Source of the DNA: Lentzea sp. NEAU-D7
GTDB taxonomy: Bacteria; Actinomycetota; Actinomycetes; Mycobacteriales; Pseudonocardiaceae
Assembly (NCBI RefSeq): GCF_026242055.1
Contig: NZ_JAPJDL010000003.1
Coordinates: 320,796-384,795, forward strand
Direction: 5' to 3'
Length of the DNA stretch: 64,000 bases
Under the pieces are notes generated by a model. That model saw only the letters and a list, made by a program, of their open reading frames with translations. It searched no databases and had not been told where the DNA came from. Positions 56,870 to 64,000 of this stretch are shown in pieces. The position numbers and the translations under genes are program-made. Numbering within the stretch: the first letter of the stretch is position 1; every line of letters begins with the position of its first letter.

Positions 56870-57381
56870 AGGGCTTCGTAGCGGACGGAGGTCTGTGCTC
56901 CTTCGGTGCAGCTGCCGGCGGGTGCGACGCCGCCCTTGGTGTTGAGGCGCTGCACGTAGCTGACGCCGGCGAACGTTCCTTCGCCCCTGGTCGACTTGGC
57001 CTTGAGCAGGAGCTCCGGAACGGCTCCGGGAACGTCGTTGCGTGCGCCGTCGACCGGGGCGGCCTCGACCGCGCTGCCGTCGACGGTGGAGACCCAGATC
57101 GGACCGCGCGAGTGCAGCCCGACCGCCCTGCCGAGCCGGTCCGCCAGCGTCGCGGCGGGTTCCAGGCCCTTCCACACCCCGGCCGTGCAGGTGTAGGTCT
57201 GCACGCCCTTGGCGTGGAGCTTGGCGACGATCTTGTTGCCGGACGGGACCTGAACCGCGGGTGCGACCCTCGCGTCAGATCCGTTCATGGCTTCCGGGGT
57301 CGGCGCGGCGGTGGAGCCGGCACCTCCCACGAGGATGCCCAGAAGGGTTGATGAGACCAGGACGATGCCAGCACGTTTCAT
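56842..57381 (-). CDS. DUF3455 secreted protein, copy 1
   Basis: 179 aa with a Sec signal peptide (MKRAGIVLVSSTLLGILVGGAGS). The mature part shows the DUF3455 pattern: VQVPSGNKIVAKLHAKGVQTYTC, WKGLEPAATL, GPIWVSTVDGSAV, PELLLKAKSTRGEGTFAGVSYVQRL. Function of the family is unknown. A GTG directly before the ATG is an alternative start. Tandem with a paralogue at 57428. Confidence 0.87.
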   Translation of the reverse strand: MKRAGIVLVSSTLLGILVGGAGSTAAPTPEAMNGSDARVAPAVQVPSGNKIVAKLHAKGVQTYTCTAGVWKGLEPAATLADRLGRAVGLHSRGPIWVSTVDGSAVEAAPVDGARNDVPGAVPELLLKAKSTRGEGTFAGVSYVQRLNTKGGVAPAGSCTEGAQTSVRYEALYTFSVPAL

Positions 57382-57427
57382 CACCTCGAGGCGTACGGCC
57401 TGCTTTCCGGGCCGGTTCAGTACCGTC

Positions 57428-57967
57428 TCAGTTGGCAGGCGCGTAGAAGGTGTAGAGGGCCTTGTACGGGACGGAGGTCTGCGCGCCGGGCTTGCAGCCG
57501 CCGGACGGGGCGACGCCGCCCTCGGTCGCGAGGCGCTGGACGTAGGAGACCTTGCCGAACAGGCCGTCGCCGCGAGCGGTCTTGGTCTTGAGCAGCAGCT
57601 CGGGCACGGCGCCCTTGACGTCGTTCTTGGCTCCGTCGACGGGAGCCGCCTCGACCGCGCTGCCGTCCACGGTGGAGATCCAGACGGGGCCGCGGGAGTG
57701 GATGATGATCGGCTCGTCGTTCTTGTCGACGAGCGTCGCGGTGGGCTCTAGACCCTTCCACGCGTTGCCCGTGCACGAGTAGGTCTGGACGCCCGTGGCC
57801 CGGTATTCGCCGACCAGCTCCTGGCCTGCCGGAACCTGGACGGCTGCCGCGACGGGGACGTTCTCCGCCTGAGCGACGGGAGTGGGCGAAGCGGTGCCGG
57901 CGGTGGGGGTACCACACGCAGCAAGACCCAGAAGAGCAGCAGCACCAACGAGAAGACGAGCATTCAC
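57428..57967 (-). CDS. DUF3455 lipoprotein, copy 2
   Basis: 179 aa. Lipobox LAAC with Cys19, then an Ala/Thr/Pro tether and the same DUF3455 core as copy 1 (VQVPAGQELVGEYRATGVQTYSC; GPVWISTVDGSAVEAAPVDGA). One copy is thus anchored and the other secreted. Two 11-bp direct repeats lie just upstream of the ribosome site. Confidence 0.88.
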   Translation of the reverse strand: MNARLLVGAAALLGLAACGTPTAGTASPTPVAQAENVPVAAAVQVPAGQELVGEYRATGVQTYSCTGNAWKGLEPTATLVDKNDEPIIIHSRGPVWISTVDGSAVEAAPVDGAKNDVKGAVPELLLKTKTARGDGLFGKVSYVQRLATEGGVAPSGGCKPGAQTSVPYKALYTFYAPAN

Positions 57968-57975
57968 GACTCACT

Positions 57976-57999
57976 CCAAAGTGGACGACCAAAGTGGAC
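57976..57999 (-). repeat. 11-bp direct repeat at the DUF3455 copy 2 leader
   Basis: CCAAAGTGGAC occurs at 57976-57986 and 57989-57999, a 13-bp period, ending 8 bp before the start codon side. It overlaps the ribosome-site zone (GGAGTGAG on the minus strand), suggesting a regulator or RNA-binding site. Confidence 0.5.
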
Positions 58000-58016
58000 T
58001 TTCTCTTGGCTGTCCG

Positions 58017-58055
58017 CGGTGCAGCCACCCATCACACGGACGGGCGGCTGCACCG
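58017..58055 (-). terminator. hairpin terminator after phoX copy 1
   Basis: CGGTGCAGCC (58017-58026) pairs perfectly with GGCTGCACCG (58046-58055), inner ACCC/GGGC partly extending it. It lies 33 bp past the phoX stop on the minus strand. Confidence 0.75.
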
Positions 58056-58088
58056 GTTCACAAGATCAGAGTGAGCCAAGGCACACGA

Positions 58089-60188
58089 TCAGTCGCAGAT
58101 CTTGCGACGGTCCTTGCGCCACACCACCGCGACGGACGGACGCGGCTGCGAGGTGCCACCGTCCGGCCAGTGCGACAGCGGGTTGTTGGCCGAGGCGCCG
58201 TCGATCTCGCCGGGGTGCTGCACGGACACCAGCACGAAGTCCTCGGTGATGACCGGGCCGCAGGTCTCCGCGCCCTGGGGCACCGTGAGGAACTGCTTCA
58301 CCTGGCCGCGGCGCTTGCCGGAGACGGGCACCGCGAAGAGGCCGTCGTTGGACGCCAGCGCGTTGCCGTCCGTGGAGATCCACAGGTTGCCGTGGGTGTC
58401 GAACGCGACGTTGTCCGGGCAGGAGATCGGGCTGACCTGCGACTTGTCGAAGCCGCCGAAGTACGTGCCAGGGTCCTTGGGGTCACCGCAGACCAGCAGC
58501 AGCTTCCAGGAGAACGTCAGCGCCGTGTTGTCGCTGCGGCGCTCCTCGATCTCCAGCACGTGGCCGTGCTTGTTGCCGTTGCGCGGGTTGATCTCGGTCG
58601 GGCCTTCCTTGCCCGCCTTGCCGCGGTCGGTGTTGTTGGTCAGCGCGGCGTAGATCCGGCGGTTGTGCGTCGAGGGCTCGACGTCCTCCGGGCGGTCCAT
58701 CTTCGTGGCGCCCATCTTGTCCGCGGCCAGGCGCGTGAAGATGTAGACCTCCTCGGCGGTGAAGCCCGGCACGAACGACTTGTCGTTGTGCGCCAGCGCG
58801 ATCCACTCGCCCGAGCCGTCGAACTCGCCGTCCTTGGGCAGGGTGCCGTCGCCGACGATCTCGGCGGCCGGGCTGTCACCGGTGAACTTGGCGACGTAGA
58901 GCGTGCCCTTGTCCAGCAGCTTCTTGTTGTGCTCGCGGGCGCGCTTCGAGTCGCCCTTCTGCATGCGCTCGTCCGTGACGAACTTGTACATGTAGTCGAA
59001 GCGCTCGTCGTCGCCCATGTACGCGACCACACGGCCGTCCTTGGCGACGATGACGTTCGCGCCCTCGTGCTTGAAGCGGCCGAGCGCGGTGTGCTTGACC
59101 GGCGTCGACTTCGGGTCCAGCGGGTCGATCTCGACGATCCAGCCGAAGCGGTTGGCCTCGTTGGGCTCCTGGGCCAGGTCGAAGCGCTTGTCGAACTTCT
59201 CCCACTGGCGCGTTGTCGCGCCACCGCTCATGCCGTAGCGGGCGAGCTTCGCCTTCGTGGCGGGGTCGGTGACCTGGCTCGCGTTGGCGAAGTACTGGTT
59301 GAAGTTCTCCTCGCCGGACAGGATCGTGCCCCACGGCGTGACGCCACCGGCGCAGTTGTTCAGCGTGCCGAGGACCTTCTTGCCGGACGGGTCGGCGGAG
59401 GTCTTGAGGTAGCTCGACTCCGCCGCGGGGCCGCGCACCTCGAACGGCGTGGTGGCCGTGATCCGGCGGTTGTACTTCTTCATGTCGTCCTTGCAGACGA
59501 CGAGTTTGCCGGTGCGGTGCTCGCGGTCGACCATCACGACCGACATGCCGTGCGCGGCCCAGGCGATCTTGGCGTGGCGCTCGGTGACCTTGTCCGCCGC
59601 CCAGTCCTTGAACATGAAGGACTCGGACGAGTACTCGTGGTTGCTCACCATGAGCCAGCTGTCCCAGGAGCCCGGCACCGGGACGAGGCCGCAGAAGTCG
59701 TTGTTGAAACCGAACTGCTTGGCCTGCGCCTCGGGCGTCTGGTTGTCGAAGTCGAACTTCGGCGCGTCGGGCAGCACCGCGTCACCCCAGCGGATGACGA
59801 CGTCCTGCTGGAAACCCCTGGGCACGGCGATCTCGTCGAGGGTGTTGGGCTGCACCGGCTCGAAGTTCAGACCGTCGTTGTTGTGGCCGCCGCCGAACTT
59901 CAGGTCGGCGTCGAGGTCGGCGTGCGCCGGAGCGGCGGCGGCCGCACCGGAGAACGCGAGCGCACCGGCGCCGGCGGCCGCGACGACCGCACCGGCCTTG
60001 AGCATGCCGCGGCGACTCACGACCTCCTTGACGACGTCACCGAAGTACGCGTTCTGCGTCGTGTTGGGCGCCTCGTGGGCACAGGCGTTGCCGCAGCGGA
60101 ACTCGCAGGTGACGGCCTGACGCCCGAGCGGGTGGTTGGTCGGGAGCAGGGGCAGCAGGCGACGGCCCCGATCGGTGGGTGAGGACAC
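58089..60188 (-). CDS. phoX: PhoX-family alkaline phosphatase, copy 1
   Basis: 699 aa. Actinobacterial PhoX: a Ca/Fe-dependent phosphatase exported by Tat. The twin-arginine signal is internal (SRRGMLK, 58-64) and is preceded by a conserved stretch with Cys28, Cys32, Cys36 and His38. Core family segments: TPFEVRGPAA, LNNCAGGVTPWGTILSGEENFNQYF, MDRPEDVE, SPDNVAFD-type SCPDNVAFDTHGNLWISTDG. A PHO-box-like repeat lies about 70 bp upstream. It releases phosphate from organic esters under phosphate starvation. Confidence 0.92.
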   Translation of the reverse strand: MSSPTDRGRRLLPLLPTNHPLGRQAVTCEFRCGNACAHEAPNTTQNAYFGDVVKEVVSRRGMLKAGAVVAAAGAGALAFSGAAAAAPAHADLDADLKFGGGHNNDGLNFEPVQPNTLDEIAVPRGFQQDVVIRWGDAVLPDAPKFDFDNQTPEAQAKQFGFNNDFCGLVPVPGSWDSWLMVSNHEYSSESFMFKDWAADKVTERHAKIAWAAHGMSVVMVDREHRTGKLVVCKDDMKKYNRRITATTPFEVRGPAAESSYLKTSADPSGKKVLGTLNNCAGGVTPWGTILSGEENFNQYFANASQVTDPATKAKLARYGMSGGATTRQWEKFDKRFDLAQEPNEANRFGWIVEIDPLDPKSTPVKHTALGRFKHEGANVIVAKDGRVVAYMGDDERFDYMYKFVTDERMQKGDSKRAREHNKKLLDKGTLYVAKFTGDSPAAEIVGDGTLPKDGEFDGSGEWIALAHNDKSFVPGFTAEEVYIFTRLAADKMGATKMDRPEDVEPSTHNRRIYAALTNNTDRGKAGKEGPTEINPRNGNKHGHVLEIEERRSDNTALTFSWKLLLVCGDPKDPGTYFGGFDKSQVSPISCPDNVAFDTHGNLWISTDGNALASNDGLFAVPVSGKRRGQVKQFLTVPQGAETCGPVITEDFVLVSVQHPGEIDGASANNPLSHWPDGGTSQPRPSVAVVWRKDRRKICD

Positions 60189-60240
60189 GCAGGCCTCCGA
60201 GATCGGTCAGTGTGGGAACTGGCCGAACCTAAGAGCCGAA

Positions 60241-60283
60241 CGAGTTCGCCAGCCGTCCAGGAGGTGAACGGCGGGCGAACTCG
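60241..60283 (-). terminator. hairpin between the two phoX genes
   Basis: CGAGTTCGCC (60241-60250) pairs perfectly with GGCGAACTCG (60274-60283), and GCCGT/ACGGC extends the stem. It terminates phoX copy 2 and overlaps the PHO-box-like repeat for copy 1. Confidence 0.7.
60259..60280 (-). promoter_or_regulatory. PHO-box-like direct repeat for phoX copy 1
   Basis: On the minus strand two 11-bp units follow each other exactly: GTTCGCCCGCC (60280-60270) and GTTCACCTCCT (60269-60259). They match the GTTCACCCGCC-type direct-repeat unit bound by PhoP in Streptomyces. Same orientation as phoX, about 70 bp before its start. Confidence 0.7.
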
Positions 60284-60317
60284 TACTACTCCCCAACGAT
60301 CACAGCACGCAGGGTGA

Positions 60318-62336
60318 TCAACCGATTTCACCCAGCTGACGGCGGCCCTTGCGCCACACCGCGACGACCGACGGGCGCGGCCGCGAGGTGCCCCGGTCCG
60401 GCCAGTTCGAGACGGGCTTGTCGGCACTCGCGCCGTCCACCTCGCCGGGGTGCTGGACGCACACCGTGATCACGCGCTCGCCGATCACCGGACCGCACGT
60501 CTCACCGCCGCGCGGCACCGTGAGGAACAGCTTGAGGTGGCCGCGTTCCGGGCCTTCCAGGGGCACGCCGTAGAGGCCGTCGTTCAGCCCGTCGAGCTTG
60601 CCGTCCGCGTCCGTGGAGATCCACAGGTTGCCGTGCCGGTCGAACGCCACGTTGTCCGGGCTGGAGATCGGGCTGACCTGCGACTTGTCGTAGCCGCCGA
60701 AGTAGGTGTTCGGGTCGTCAGGGAAGCCGCAGACCAGGAACAGGCCCCAGTCGAACGTCAGCGCGAGCGCGTCGCCCCTGCGTTCGGTCAGCTCCAGCAC
60801 CTGGCCGTGCCGGTTGTTGATCCGCGGGTTCGGCTCGGTCGGGCCTTCCTTGCCCGCGGTGACGCCGCGTTCGACGTTGTTGCTGAGCGCGCAGTAGACC
60901 GTGCCGGTGCGCGGGTGGCACTCGATGTCCTCGGGTCGGTCCATCTTCGTCGCGCCGACCTTGTCCGCCGCAATGCGCGTGAAGACGTACACCTCCTCGG
61001 CGGTCATGCCTGGTACGAACGACTTCTTGCCCGCCGCCAGCGGGATCCACTCGCCGGTGCCGTCGAACTCGCCGTCGCTGGGCAGCTTTCCGGTGCCGTC
61101 GATCTCGGAGGCGGGGCTGTCGCCCTTGAAGCGGGCCACGTAGAGCGTGCCGTCGTCGAGCAGCGTCATGTTGTGGCGGCGCGCGGCCTTGCTGTTGCCG
61201 CGCTTCATCTTGCCGTTCGAGATGAACTTGTAGATGTACTCGAACCGCTCGTCGTCACCGGAGTACGCGACCACGCGGCCGTCGTCGGCGACGCGGATGT
61301 TCGCGGTCTCGTGCTTGAACCGGCCGAGGTGCGTGTGCTTGACCGGCGTGGAGTCGGGGTCGTTCGGGTCGAGTTCGATGACCCAGCCGAACCTGTTGAC
61401 CTCGTTGGGTTCCTGGGCCAGGTCCCAGCGCTTGTCGAAGCGCTCCCACTTGCGGGTGGTCGCGGTGCCGGTGACGCCGTACCTCGTGAGCCTCGGGTCG
61501 TTGCGGCCGGCGGCGTTGCCGAAGTACTGGTTGAAGTTCTCCTCGCCGGACAGGATCGTGCCCCACGGCGTGACGCCGCCCGCGCAGTTGTTCAACGTGC
61601 CCAGGACCCTCTTGCCCGTCGGGTCCGCGGAGGTCTTCAGCAGGTCGCTGCCCGCGGCGGGGCCGCGCACCTCGAACGGCGTGTGCACGGTGATGCGACG
61701 GTTGTACTTGCTGAACTTCGCCTTGTAGTGGCCGGAGAACAGCGAACGCTTGATCATGAAGACGGACAGGCCGTGCGCGGCCCAGCCGATCTTCACCTGC
61801 TCCTCGGTGGGGTTGTTCGGGTCGTAGCCGCGGAACATGAACGTCTCGCTGGTGTACTCGTGGTTCGTGACCATGATCCCGGTCAGTTCCAGCGGGTCCA
61901 GCGGCAGGATCGCGGCGAAGTCGCAGTTGAAGCCGAACTGCTTCTCCTGCTTGGCCGCGGTCTGGTTGTCGAAGTCGAACTCGGGGACGCCGGGGAAGAG
62001 CGGGTCGCCCCAGCGGATCACGATCCCCTGCTCGTACCCCTCGGGGACGACGACCTCGTCCTTGGTGTTGACCGCGACGGGCTTGAAGTCGAGTCCCCTG
62101 GGAGGGCGGCCCTGGGACTGCTGAGGTTCGGCGGCGGCTGTCGCCGGCGTGGCGATGGTGGCGGCGGCAGCGACGACCGCACCCGCCTTGAGCGCGGTGC
62201 GGCGGCTGATCAGATCGCCGAAGTAGGGGTTGTCCGAGGTGTTCGGAACCTCGTGGAAGCACGCGTCCCCGCAGCGGTACTCGCACGTCACCGCCGCTCT
62301 GCCGACGCGGTGGTTGACGAGTGGCAGAGGGATCAT
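60318..62336 (-). CDS. phoX: PhoX-family alkaline phosphatase, copy 2
   Basis: 672 aa, a tandem paralogue of copy 1 with the same order of motifs. Twin-arginine motif SRRTALK at 44-50, preceded by the same TCEYRCGDACFHEVPNT element. The mature proteins share long identical stretches such as NNCAGGVTPWGTILSGEENFNQYF in outline. The ATG has AGGAGG about 8 nt upstream, half of it inside a 14-bp hairpin. A PHO-box-like repeat lies about 55 bp upstream. Confidence 0.92.
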   Translation of the reverse strand: MIPLPLVNHRVGRAAVTCEYRCGDACFHEVPNTSDNPYFGDLISRRTALKAGAVVAAAATIATPATAAAEPQQSQGRPPRGLDFKPVAVNTKDEVVVPEGYEQGIVIRWGDPLFPGVPEFDFDNQTAAKQEKQFGFNCDFAAILPLDPLELTGIMVTNHEYTSETFMFRGYDPNNPTEEQVKIGWAAHGLSVFMIKRSLFSGHYKAKFSKYNRRITVHTPFEVRGPAAGSDLLKTSADPTGKRVLGTLNNCAGGVTPWGTILSGEENFNQYFGNAAGRNDPRLTRYGVTGTATTRKWERFDKRWDLAQEPNEVNRFGWVIELDPNDPDSTPVKHTHLGRFKHETANIRVADDGRVVAYSGDDERFEYIYKFISNGKMKRGNSKAARRHNMTLLDDGTLYVARFKGDSPASEIDGTGKLPSDGEFDGTGEWIPLAAGKKSFVPGMTAEEVYVFTRIAADKVGATKMDRPEDIECHPRTGTVYCALSNNVERGVTAGKEGPTEPNPRINNRHGQVLELTERRGDALALTFDWGLFLVCGFPDDPNTYFGGYDKSQVSPISSPDNVAFDRHGNLWISTDADGKLDGLNDGLYGVPLEGPERGHLKLFLTVPRGGETCGPVIGERVITVCVQHPGEVDGASADKPVSNWPDRGTSRPRPSVVAVWRKGRRQLGEIG

Positions 62337-62347
62337 GGTGGTGGCCT

Positions 62348-62383
62348 CCTACGGTCGGTGCGGGAACCAGCACCGACCGTAGG
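62348..62383 (-). terminator. 14-bp hairpin at phoX copy 2 leader / after MFS gene
   Basis: CCTACGGTCGGTGC (62348-62361) pairs perfectly with GCACCGACCGTAGG (62370-62383), 8-nt loop. It lies 18 bp past the stop of the minus-strand MFS gene, so it probably ends that transcript. Its base also covers half of the phoX ribosome site (62345-62350), so read-through RNA would be poorly translated. Confidence 0.7.
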
Positions 62384-62388
62384 CCGCC

Positions 62389-62421
62389 GTTCATGCTTTG
62401 TTAACCCACAAGTTGTTCACC
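62389..62421. promoter_or_regulatory. PHO-box-like repeats for phoX copy 2
   Basis: On the plus strand GTTCATGCTTT (62389-62399) and GTTAACCCACA (62400-62410) are adjacent 11-bp units, and a consensus GTTCACC begins at 62415. Orientation is opposite to phoX and the site overlaps the end of the MFS gene. Weaker than the copy 1 box. Confidence 0.5.
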
Positions 62422-63567
62422 CGCGAGGACAGCTTCGGACGGAACGTCCCTTGTGTCCGTCCGGTTGAACGTCAGCAGCACGGCGGCGACGACGCAGAGG
62501 ACCGCGGCGACGACGAACGGCTGGGCCAGGTGGCTCACGAACGTCGCGGCCAGAGCGCCGCCGAGCCAGCGCAGGAAGTTGTAGCCGGCACTCGCGACCG
62601 GCCGCGGCGCGTCGCTGACGCTCATCGCGGCACCGGTGAACAGCGTGTTCAGCAGCCCGCTCACCAGGCCGCTCACGATCACCGCGACCACCAGCAGCGG
62701 CTTGCTGGGCACCGCCATCAGCAGCATGAGCACGGCGAAAGCCAGCACGGATCCGATGATCGCGCTCTTCTCGCCGACGCGGTCCGCGAGCCGCGGAGCG
62801 AGCAGAACGCTCGAGACGGCGACGCACACACCCCAGCCGAAGAAGATCAGTCCGATCTCGACGGCACCCCACCGCAGGACGAACGGCGACCAGGCGAGAA
62901 CTGTGAAGAACGCGGCCGTGTAGAGCGCCGCTCCGATCGACGTGCGCAGCAGGACGGGGTTCCGCAGGGCCTTCAGCGGGTCGAGGAGGCTGATCCTCGG
63001 ACGTTCGAGGTGCGAGTCCTTCGCCAGGAACGTTGCACAAAGGATCAGGGCGGCCGCCATGAGGATCGCGGTGCCGAGGAACGGCCCGCGCCACGAGAAG
63101 CTGCCGAGCAGCGCCCCGAGCAACGGCCCGACGCTCAGACCGAGACCGAGCGCGGCCTCGTAGAGCAGGATCGCGGCCTTCTGACCGCCGCTGGCGGCAC
63201 CGACGATGACGCTGAGCGCCGTGGCGATGAAGAACGCGTTGCCGAGCCCCCACACGGCACGAAGCCCGACGAGCTGGCCGATGCTCCCCGCCGCCGAGCA
63301 CAGCAGCGTCGCGACGACGATCAGCGCGAGCCCGCCGACGAGCGTGCGCTTGGCCCCGAACCGGGCGGTCGCGGCGCCCGTGAAGAGCATCGCCACGACT
63401 TGGACGCCGAGGTAGGAGGAGAACAGGAGGGTGACCTGCGCCGGTGTCGCGTGCAGACCCTCTGCGATGGACAGCAGGATCGGGTCCACGAGCCCGATCC
63501 CCATGAATGCGATCACGGCGGCGAACGCCGTGATCCACACCTGCTTGGGTTGAGCCTTGAAATTCAC
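62401..63567 (-). CDS. MFS transporter, drug:H+ antiporter-like
   Basis: 388 aa, 12 membrane segments. The first helix and loop VIAFMGIGLVDPILLSIAEGL and motif A-like GAATARFGAKRTLVGG fit DHA1-type exporters. Single gene; the 67-bp gap to the divergent HAD gene is AT-rich with a partial dyad CTAACCGAT/TTTGATTAG (63577-63594). Substrate unknown. Confidence 0.88.
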   Translation of the reverse strand: MNFKAQPKQVWITAFAAVIAFMGIGLVDPILLSIAEGLHATPAQVTLLFSSYLGVQVVAMLFTGAATARFGAKRTLVGGLALIVVATLLCSAAGSIGQLVGLRAVWGLGNAFFIATALSVIVGAASGGQKAAILLYEAALGLGLSVGPLLGALLGSFSWRGPFLGTAILMAAALILCATFLAKDSHLERPRISLLDPLKALRNPVLLRTSIGAALYTAAFFTVLAWSPFVLRWGAVEIGLIFFGWGVCVAVSSVLLAPRLADRVGEKSAIIGSVLAFAVLMLLMAVPSKPLLVVAVIVSGLVSGLLNTLFTGAAMSVSDAPRPVASAGYNFLRWLGGALAATFVSHLAQPFVVAAVLCVVAAVLLTFNRTDTRDVPSEAVLAGEQLVG

Positions 63568-63634
63568 TTCGCCATCCTAACCGATTTTGATTAGCATCGC
63601 GAAGTATCACGCGCCACAAGGTACCGTTCACGGC

Positions 63635-64000
63635 GTGGATGCGGTGATCTTCGACCTCGACGGCGTGCTGATCGACTCCGAGCAGGTGTGGGACGAGGTG
63701 CGCCGGTCCTTCGCCGCCGCGCACGGCGGGGTGTGGACCGCCGAGGCGACCCGCGCCATGCAGGGGATGTCGACGCCGGAGTGGGGCGAGTACCTCGTGT
63801 CGGCCGTCGGCGTCCAGATGACCGCGGCGGAGGCCTCGGCAGGCGTGATCGCCGAGATGGAGAAGGCGTACGCCGAGCACCTGCCGGTGATCCCAGGCGC
63901 TGTGGACGCGGTGCGCGCCGTGGCGTCGCGCTTCCCGGTCGCGATCGCGTCCTCGGCACCCGCCGTGCTGATCCAGGTGTTCCTCGAGGTCACCGGGCTA
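63635..64000 (+). CDS. HAD-superfamily hydrolase, 5' part (runs off window)
   Basis: 122 codons visible from GTG 63635, open to the last base, so the 3' end lies outside. Motif I VIFDLDGVLIDSE with the nucleophile and general-acid Asp, and motif II Ser in AIASSAP: a beta-phosphoglucomutase/phosphatase-like HAD with a helical cap (DEVRRSFAAAHGGVWTAEA). Divergent from the MFS gene by 67 bp. Confidence 0.88.
   Translation, partial: MDAVIFDLDGVLIDSEQVWDEVRRSFAAAHGGVWTAEATRAMQGMSTPEWGEYLVSAVGVQMTAAEASAGVIAEMEKAYAEHLPVIPGAVDAVRAVASRFPVAIASSAPAVLIQVFLEVTGL

Overview
The window is chromosome from a high-GC actinomycete. GTG starts and GTGA/ATGA stop-start overlaps are common. Several gene families point to Pseudonocardiaceae (Lentzea/Saccharothrix/Amycolatopsis-like): an XRE-DUF5753 + DUF397 pair, a mycosin-type protease, an IniC/GrpE/IniA-like GTPase cassette, actinobacterial PhoX enzymes and an F420-type flavin-fold oxidoreductase. 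The family placement is inference. No rRNA, tRNA, CRISPR array or transposase was seen.

Layout. 0-9.3 kb: the 3' end of an acyl-CoA dehydrogenase; a small insert flanked by copies of that gene's last 22 bp; a membrane acyltransferase; a MerR regulator divergent from a membrane pentapeptide-type protein; and a minus-strand E1alpha-E1beta-E2 2-oxoacid dehydrogenase operon, probably branched-chain. 9.6-21.7 kb: an M20 peptidase, a GH63-type glucosidase, a glutamate-type ABC importer operon ending in a beta-solenoid membrane protein, a shortened GH38-like pseudoenzyme and a ROK kinase. 21.7-22.4 kb: a G-rich degenerate repeat tract. 22.4-28.2 kb: a probable pyroglutamate-scavenging neighbourhood with PxpA, a GntR regulator, DUF3311 + sodium symporter, and a secreted pyroglutamyl-peptidase-like protein with Ser in place of Cys, followed by a septum-formation lipoprotein. 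28.2-28.7 kb: a CRP-like site and a tight cluster of five DnaA-box-like 9-mers. 28.7-45.2 kb: GTP-PEP carboxykinase, a Ca-loop protein, the DUF397/XRE locus, the dynamin-like cassette, a YtrA-type GntR unit with its own operator, a NarL-type two-component system, a TetR-PNPOx-SDR operon with a perfect 10-bp operator, and a second non-disruptive small-gene insertion at the 5' end of a HAD gene. 45.3-53.2 kb: two paralogous ABC ATPases with one permease, a mycosin, TrmB, a divergent bacterial nitric oxide synthase and an orphan histidine kinase. 53.2-64 kb: a 28-residue acidic peptide gene, an amidohydrolase with a CRP-like site, divergent SDR/MFS genes 12 bp apart, two DUF3455 genes, two PhoX phosphatases with PHO-box-like repeats, an MFS exporter and the 5' part of a HAD gene.

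The strongest leads are: the two gene-boundary insertions, each ~500-540 bp with one small ORF and flanked by a duplicated host-gene end so that the host gene stays intact; the NOS with a rebuilt heme loop; the Cys-to-Ser pyroglutamyl-peptidase relative beside pxpA; the DnaA-box cluster; the catalytically gutted GH38 protein; and the GTPase-GrpE-GTPase cassette.
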